Shown here: positions 6,738 through 9,856 of the stretch, piece after piece | Layout of the letters: each line of letters begins with the position of its first letter | Position numbering within the stretch: position 1 is the stretch's first letter | NCBI GenBank assembly: GCA_019634245.1 | Contig: JAHQVR010000095.1 | Span: 1-9,856, forward strand | Reading direction: 5' to 3' | Source: Gammaproteobacteria bacterium | GTDB lineage: Bacteria > Pseudomonadota > Gammaproteobacteria > Granulosicoccales > Granulosicoccaceae | DNA: 9,856 nucleotides | Notes under the pieces: model-generated | Seen by the model: the letters and a program-made list of their open reading frames with translations, nothing else | Told to the model about the DNA's origin: nothing | The model's database searches: none | Position numbers and translations under genes: made by a program

Positions 6738-7469
6738 TTAAACCAACAGCATCCCAATAGCCATACCAATCATCATCAAATTTTCAATAAGAGATACAAA
6801 CCCCAGTGGAACTCGGTCGTCACCGAGACAGGCACATTTTATTTCTCGTTTGTCTATATAGACTGCTTTAATCACACTCACTGCCCCAATGCCAGCGACT
6901 ATTAGAGTGGCAGGTGCGGATAACCAAGTTAACACCCCCATCAGCATCAGCAGCCCCGCCACTGTTTCCACAAAGGGATACACATACCCATAGCGCACCC
7001 ATTTTTGGGCAAGCAGATCATAGTTGAGAAACATAGTGGCAAATTGATCAATATTCTGTAATTTTTGAAGACCTAGCAGCACCATTGCGATGGAAATAAA
7101 CCAGGCTACGGTTTGAGGGACAAACAGAGTGCCTTTCACTAACCAGGTTACAGCGATAGCGAGAGCGAACGCGATCGTAAAAAGTGCAATGACCGGTTGG
7201 TAGGTGACCGCATCCTTGGCTTTTACCGTTTTTCCAAAGTGGGCACTGAGATCGTCAAAGCCGCCAATGCGCTCATCGGCAATAAAGGTTTGCGGCGTGG
7301 TTTTAACTCCATGGGCCGCCTTGAACTCATCAACCGCCTGGCGAGACGTTAAGTGTTGATCGTCCACGACATAGCCTTGGCGTTCCAATAGGTCTTTGGA
7401 TTTGAGTCCAAAAGGACACATATGGTCGGTCATGACCATTCTGTACAACGTTGCAGATGGCTTGTTCAT
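6738..7469 (-). CDS. Glutaredoxin domain fused to a MauE/DoxX-type membrane protein
   Basis: A 243-residue protein. Residues 1-80 are a glutaredoxin fold: first strand ATLYRMV, active-site-like CPFG (18-21) with only one cysteine, the TPQTF loop containing the cis-proline (P59), and GG at 69-70. From about 90 there are five hydrophobic segments (about 91-110, 118-137, 161-182, 186-205, 220-242). A basic loop between the last two carries CACLGD (C212, C214), a conserved feature of MauE/DoxX redox-associated proteins. If the glutaredoxin domain is cytoplasmic, five helices put the CAC loop on the same side, so the two thiol sites could exchange electrons (inference). MauE itself supports methylamine dehydrogenase maturation, but no mau genes are here; a role in handling thiols or metals for the neighbouring multicopper oxidase and cytochrome is possible. 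The start ATG 7469 has no clear ribosome site and lies eight bases after the stop of a micro-ORF. Confidence 0.88.
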   Translation of the reverse strand: MNKPSATLYRMVMTDHMCPFGLKSKDLLERQGYVVDDQHLTSRQAVDEFKAAHGVKTTPQTFIADERIGGFDDLSAHFGKTVKAKDAVTYQPVIALFTIAFALAIAVTWLVKGTLFVPQTVAWFISIAMVLLGLQKLQNIDQFATMFLNYDLLAQKWVRYGYVYPFVETVAGLLMLMGVLTWLSAPATLIVAGIGAVSVIKAVYIDKREIKCACLGDDRVPLGFVSLIENLMMIGMAIGMLLV

Positions 7470-7477
7470 AGGATCGA

Positions 7478-7558
7478 CTATTTAAGCGTCTGAGGAGAGT
7501 CTCGGCTAACTAACGACAGTGTATCACTGCTCTGAACTTCACTATTTGGAATAACCAT
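7478..7558 (-). CDS. Candidate 26-codon micro-ORF / leader peptide
   Basis: ATG at 7558 is preceded by a full AGGAGG (7564-7569) at five-base spacing, one of the best ribosome sites in the window. The predicted peptide (starting MVIPNSEVQS, ending with TAG at 7478-7480) is polar, with no signal peptide, membrane segment or cysteines, and I recognise no family. Its stop lies eight bases before the glutaredoxin-MauE start, which has no good site of its own, so translating the micro-ORF could couple or control that gene. It is not in the same frame as the downstream gene. A 38-codon version from ATG 7594 is possible but has no ribosome site. It could be chance; the spacing and ribosome site are the only evidence. 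Confidence 0.45.
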   Translation of the reverse strand: MVIPNSEVQSSDTLSLVSRDSPQTLK

Positions 7559-7688
7559 GGATGCCTCCTGCCTCGATGCGCGAGAGACCATCATAATCTA
7601 TTAGTGTCGGTCAGGACATGCCAGTAACAGTTTTGGCATTCCAAGTGCCCCAACAGGTTTACTACCTTGTAGCTTAGCGCTTTACCCC

Positions 7689-8168
7689 TCAACGTTTAGA
7701 TTGTCGAAAGCGCCTATGACAATCTGAGCAAGTTTTTATGGTTTTGGAAAATGCTTTTTTAAGTTCATCGTGGGTGTGTTCAACCGATAATGTCATCTTT
7801 AAATTTTGAGTCTGCTTATTAAAATCTTCGATGTAATCACTGAAATCGTCCCAGCGCTCCCATATCAACGGTAAGGCTTCAGTTTTACTACCGGTTCGAC
7901 TTTCATCAGTGTCAGGGAAAAGGTTTGCCATTTCTTCCCCATGCAATATAAACGCTTCTACCGCTTCAACCACCGCCGCACGGTCAAACTGCTTCTTCCC
8001 TTTATACATGTCGGACACTATTTTGGATGTTTCTCCCATGGCTTTCATGCCATCCATTCTCTGTTTCACAATTCCAGTGGCTCCTGAGTGCCCATAGACC
8101 ATGCCGAAAGACATAAACAGCAGTAGTAGACAGGAAATCATCAAATTCCGTGGTGCATGAATAGACAT
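7689..8168 (-). CDS. Cytochrome c class II (cytochrome c'-like)
   Basis: A 159-residue secreted cytochrome. Residues about 1-26 are a Sec signal peptide (hydrophobic MISCLLLLFMSFGMVYG). The mature part is helical, with RMDGMKAMGETSK near its start and IWERWDDFSDYIEDFNKQTQNL later. A single heme-attachment motif, CSDCH (147-151), sits near the C-terminus followed by RRFR, which is the layout of class II cytochromes c' and their relatives. It would act in the periplasm, binding small ligands or transferring electrons. The ribosome site AGGAGG lies at 8179-8184. The gene follows the multicopper oxidase stop by 22 bases, so they are probably one transcript; the cytochrome could exchange electrons with that oxidase (inference from context only). 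Confidence 0.88.
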   Translation of the reverse strand: MSIHAPRNLMISCLLLLFMSFGMVYGHSGATGIVKQRMDGMKAMGETSKIVSDMYKGKKQFDRAAVVEAVEAFILHGEEMANLFPDTDESRTGSKTEALPLIWERWDDFSDYIEDFNKQTQNLKMTLSVEHTHDELKKAFSKTIKTCSDCHRRFRQSKR

Positions 8169-8190
8169 TTCAGAAAGCCCTCCTGGTTAG

Positions 8191-9594
8191 CTACGATACC
8201 TGAACAAGTGTTCCGAGCCCGGCAGCGTGATGCTCCAAAGCGTGACAATGAAACAACCAACGACCGGGGTTGTCTGCCACGAATGCCAGTTCAACAACCT
8301 GGTTCGGCATAACTAAAGGGCTATCTACCCAGCGCGGTTCTTTAAGCGGGCTATGATCGATGGAAAGCAGTTTCATATGATGCCCATGTAGATGCATTGG
8401 GTGCGGGAACCTAGTTTTATTCTCGATGGTCAAACGTATCGACTCGCCTTTTTTGGCATCAATCAGGGGCTGCATTTCGAGTTTGTTGCCCACCACATCA
8501 TTGATACTCCATATGTATCCTTGTTGAGCGATCTCTCGAAGGCTCATCCACTCACCGTCCAATTTGGCGCGTTGCAGCCCTCCCATGGCTCCGCCAGCAA
8601 TAGTCACGGTTTGATTATGTGCGTTTAAAAGATCCGGCTCTGGCAATTGTGGCGCTGGTAGGGCGATACTGGTATCTAACGCTGAGTCTCTCAAGGGTTC
8701 ATCTAAGTACACAAATTTGGTAAGTAGAAAAGAATCACGATAAAAACCGTCCATCACCTGTTGTGTGGACCCAGGATCGCCGGTCATATCCAGTATCAAA
8801 TCCACTCGACCAGCCGCCCCAACCACGATAGGATCCTTGGCTGTCATAGGTTTAACCGCTTGTCCATCGACGGCAATTACAGTCGGTTGAAGGTCTCCGA
8901 AAGACAAAGCAAAATTTCGCGCATTTGATGCGTTAATTAATCGTAACCGTATGCGCTCTCCGGTGCGCACCCTAACAACGTCTCTAAACCGACCATTCAC
9001 AGTAGGGACATTACCGATTCGACCCGCATGTGATAAATCATGACCGGCACCAAAATCATCTGAAATAGAGGCGTCTTCCAGTAACCGCCAGTCATCAATC
9101 ATCCATATTAAATCTCGATCCACTAAAGGAGGCTCAGGTTCATCAATGATGAGTGGTCCATACAAGCCTCGTCCGACTTGCTCATAGGCGTTGACATGAG
9201 AGTGGTACCAATAGGTTCCTGCATCCGGAGCTTTAAATTCATATCGAAAAGTATCCCCAGGCTCTATGGCCGCCTGAGTAAGTCCGGCGACACCATCCAT
9301 CGAGTTGGGCAGCCGCACACCATGCCAGTGCACAGCAGTAGGCACATCGAGAGCGTTGTGAACACGAATATCCAAAGATTCACCGAGCGTGGTGCGAATG
9401 AGGCTGCCAGGAACTTGTCCATCAAACCCCCAAATATCAGTGGCAGGTAACGACGGACCTACAATTTTTGCTTTACCCGCTTTCGGAGTTAGAAGGAATT
9501 TTGTTTGTGCGTTTTCCGCTGCTTGAGAGAAGGTTGGAAAGACACCGTTGACTGCAGCAAAACCCGCACATTGAAGGAATTGTCGCCTTTGCAT
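8191..9594 (-). CDS. Tat-exported multicopper oxidase
   Basis: A 467-residue periplasmic copper enzyme that would oxidise a substrate such as a metal ion or phenolic and reduce oxygen to water. The N-terminus has a twin-arginine signal (MQRRQFLQ, then CAGFAAVNGVFPTFSQAA). The copper motifs are all present: HWHG (89-92), HSH (131-133), HPMHLHGH (398-405) and HCHALEHHAAGL (449-460), giving the type 1 Cys450 and the type 2/3 histidines. The axial position of the type 1 site, occupied by Met in CueO-type enzymes, appears to be Leu460. Start choice: AAGGAG (9602-9607) is seven bases from ATG 9594 but only one base from an in-frame GTG at 9600, so ATG is preferred. It resembles laccase-like and CueO/SufI-type enzymes; no methionine-rich copper loop was seen, so a copper-efflux role is not assured. 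Confidence 0.92.
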   Translation of the reverse strand: MQRRQFLQCAGFAAVNGVFPTFSQAAENAQTKFLLTPKAGKAKIVGPSLPATDIWGFDGQVPGSLIRTTLGESLDIRVHNALDVPTAVHWHGVRLPNSMDGVAGLTQAAIEPGDTFRYEFKAPDAGTYWYHSHVNAYEQVGRGLYGPLIIDEPEPPLVDRDLIWMIDDWRLLEDASISDDFGAGHDLSHAGRIGNVPTVNGRFRDVVRVRTGERIRLRLINASNARNFALSFGDLQPTVIAVDGQAVKPMTAKDPIVVGAAGRVDLILDMTGDPGSTQQVMDGFYRDSFLLTKFVYLDEPLRDSALDTSIALPAPQLPEPDLLNAHNQTVTIAGGAMGGLQRAKLDGEWMSLREIAQQGYIWSINDVVGNKLEMQPLIDAKKGESIRLTIENKTRFPHPMHLHGHHMKLLSIDHSPLKEPRWVDSPLVMPNQVVELAFVADNPGRWLFHCHALEHHAAGLGTLVQVS

Positions 9595-9633
9595 ACCCAC
9601 TCTCCTTAAACGCTACAAACGGCCGAAAAACAC

Positions 9634-9663
9634 CCAGTGGAACACTGGAACTCAGGAACACTG
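9634..9663. repeat. Palindrome within an 8-bp-period repeat upstream of the multicopper oxidase
   Basis: CCAGTG-GAA-CACTGG (9634-9648) has perfect 6-bp arms around three bases. The motif GGAAC recurs at 9639, 9647 and 9655, exactly eight bases apart, and GGAACACTG is identical at 9639-9647 and 9655-9663. This lies 40 to 69 bases upstream of the multicopper oxidase start codon, within its likely promoter or leader. A regulator binding side-by-side half-sites is possible; the regulator is not identifiable from here. Confidence 0.6.
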
Positions 9664-9740
9664 AAGCAACGTTGGTTGTTGTTGGATTCAATGTTACAAG
9701 AGGGTAGCTGAATACTGGCCTATTTGGCTACGGATGGATT

Positions 9741-9767
9741 TTTGTAGTAGTCTCTAAGCTCTACAAA
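9741..9767. repeat. Inverted repeat with 7-bp arms before the edge gene
   Basis: TTTGTAG (9741-9747) and CTACAAA (9761-9767) are exact reverse complements separated by 13 bases, just upstream of the ribosome site of the edge gene. It could be a hairpin, an operator, or part of a mobile-element end. No flanking duplication can be checked because the element's other end is outside the window. Confidence 0.5.
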
Positions 9768-9786
9768 TGACAACAGGAGCGCACGG

Positions 9787-9856
9787 ATGTGCCCTGAATG
9801 CCCCAACTGCCGCGCCGATAGCGCGCATGTGGTCCGTAATGGCCACTTTTTTCGCC
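9787..9856 (+). CDS. Start of a zinc-ribbon protein, possibly a transposase (partial)
   Basis: Only 23 codons are visible before the right edge. ATG 9787 has AGGAG (9775-9779) seven bases upstream, a good ribosome site. The peptide begins MCPECPNCRADSAHVVRNG and continues HFFR. Clustered CxxC cysteines (C2, C5, C8) followed by a 'VVRNG' segment resemble the N-terminal zinc ribbon of several insertion-sequence transposases, where CPxC...VVKNG is followed by a second CxxC. The second pair is beyond the window, so the assignment is tentative; another zinc-ribbon DNA-binding protein is possible. Confidence 0.5.
   Translation, partial: MCPECPNCRADSAHVVRNGHFFR

Noticed and set aside
6738..7469. 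Methylamine dehydrogenase maturation role from the MauE-like domain
   Set aside because: No other mau genes are present in the window, and the fused glutaredoxin domain points to a different redox context.
7559..7594. Upstream in-frame ATGs extending the micro-ORF to 38 codons
   Set aside because: Neither has a ribosome site, whereas ATG 7558 has a consensus AGGAGG at good spacing.
7619..7638. TGCCA/TGGCA inverted repeat between the cytochrome and the micro-ORF
   Set aside because: Five-base arms with a ten-base loop are common by chance; no T-run or clear promoter context supports a function.
9595..9600. GTG 9600 as the multicopper oxidase start
   Set aside because: AAGGAG would be only one base away; ATG 9594 has seven-base spacing and keeps the full twin-arginine motif.

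Overview
The window looks like chromosomal DNA of a proteobacterium, most likely a gammaproteobacterium. The basis is mid-range GC by eye, Proteobacteria-style protein families, AGGAG-type ribosome sites and a LacI-family style operator. I cannot name the species. There are eight confident genes or gene fragments, one candidate micro-ORF and one gene fragment at the right edge.

Left block (1-1700, minus strand): the start of a carbohydrate-type ABC importer operon. The MalK/UgpC-type ATPase (476-1567) is transcribed first. The secreted solute-binding protein (1-434, cut by the edge) follows 41 bases later. A perfect 20-bp palindrome of the LacI/GntR-repressor type (1641-1660) lies just downstream of a plausible promoter, where a repressor would block transcription.

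Middle block (1700-6651, plus strand): a compact three-gene operon for a 2-oxoacid oxidoreductase. It encodes a GltD-like FAD/NAD(P) oxidoreductase with two ferredoxin-type 4Fe-4S motifs fused at its C-terminus, a gamma-alpha fusion subunit of a 2-oxoacid:acceptor oxidoreductase, and its thiamine-diphosphate/4Fe-4S beta subunit. The likely scheme is oxidative decarboxylation of a 2-oxoacid with CoA, with electrons passed through the Fe-S centres to FAD and NAD(P). The leader before the first gene holds two promoter-like sequences, an inverted repeat and a hairpin.

Right block (6738-9594, minus strand, convergent with the middle block): a periplasmic redox/copper-type group. In transcription order it is a Tat-exported multicopper oxidase, a class II (cytochrome c'-like) cytochrome 22 bases downstream, a candidate 26-codon ORF with a strong ribosome site, and a glutaredoxin-MauE/DoxX membrane fusion. 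The multicopper oxidase promoter region has a palindrome embedded in an 8-bp-period repeat.

Right edge (9787-9856, plus strand): the first 23 codons of a protein with a transposase-like zinc-ribbon start, hinting at a mobile element just outside the window.

The most interesting points are the self-contained 2-oxoacid/NAD(P) oxidoreductase operon, the glutaredoxin-MauE fusion with the micro-ORF before it, and the unexplained operator-like repeats. I saw no CRISPR array, rRNA or tRNA gene.
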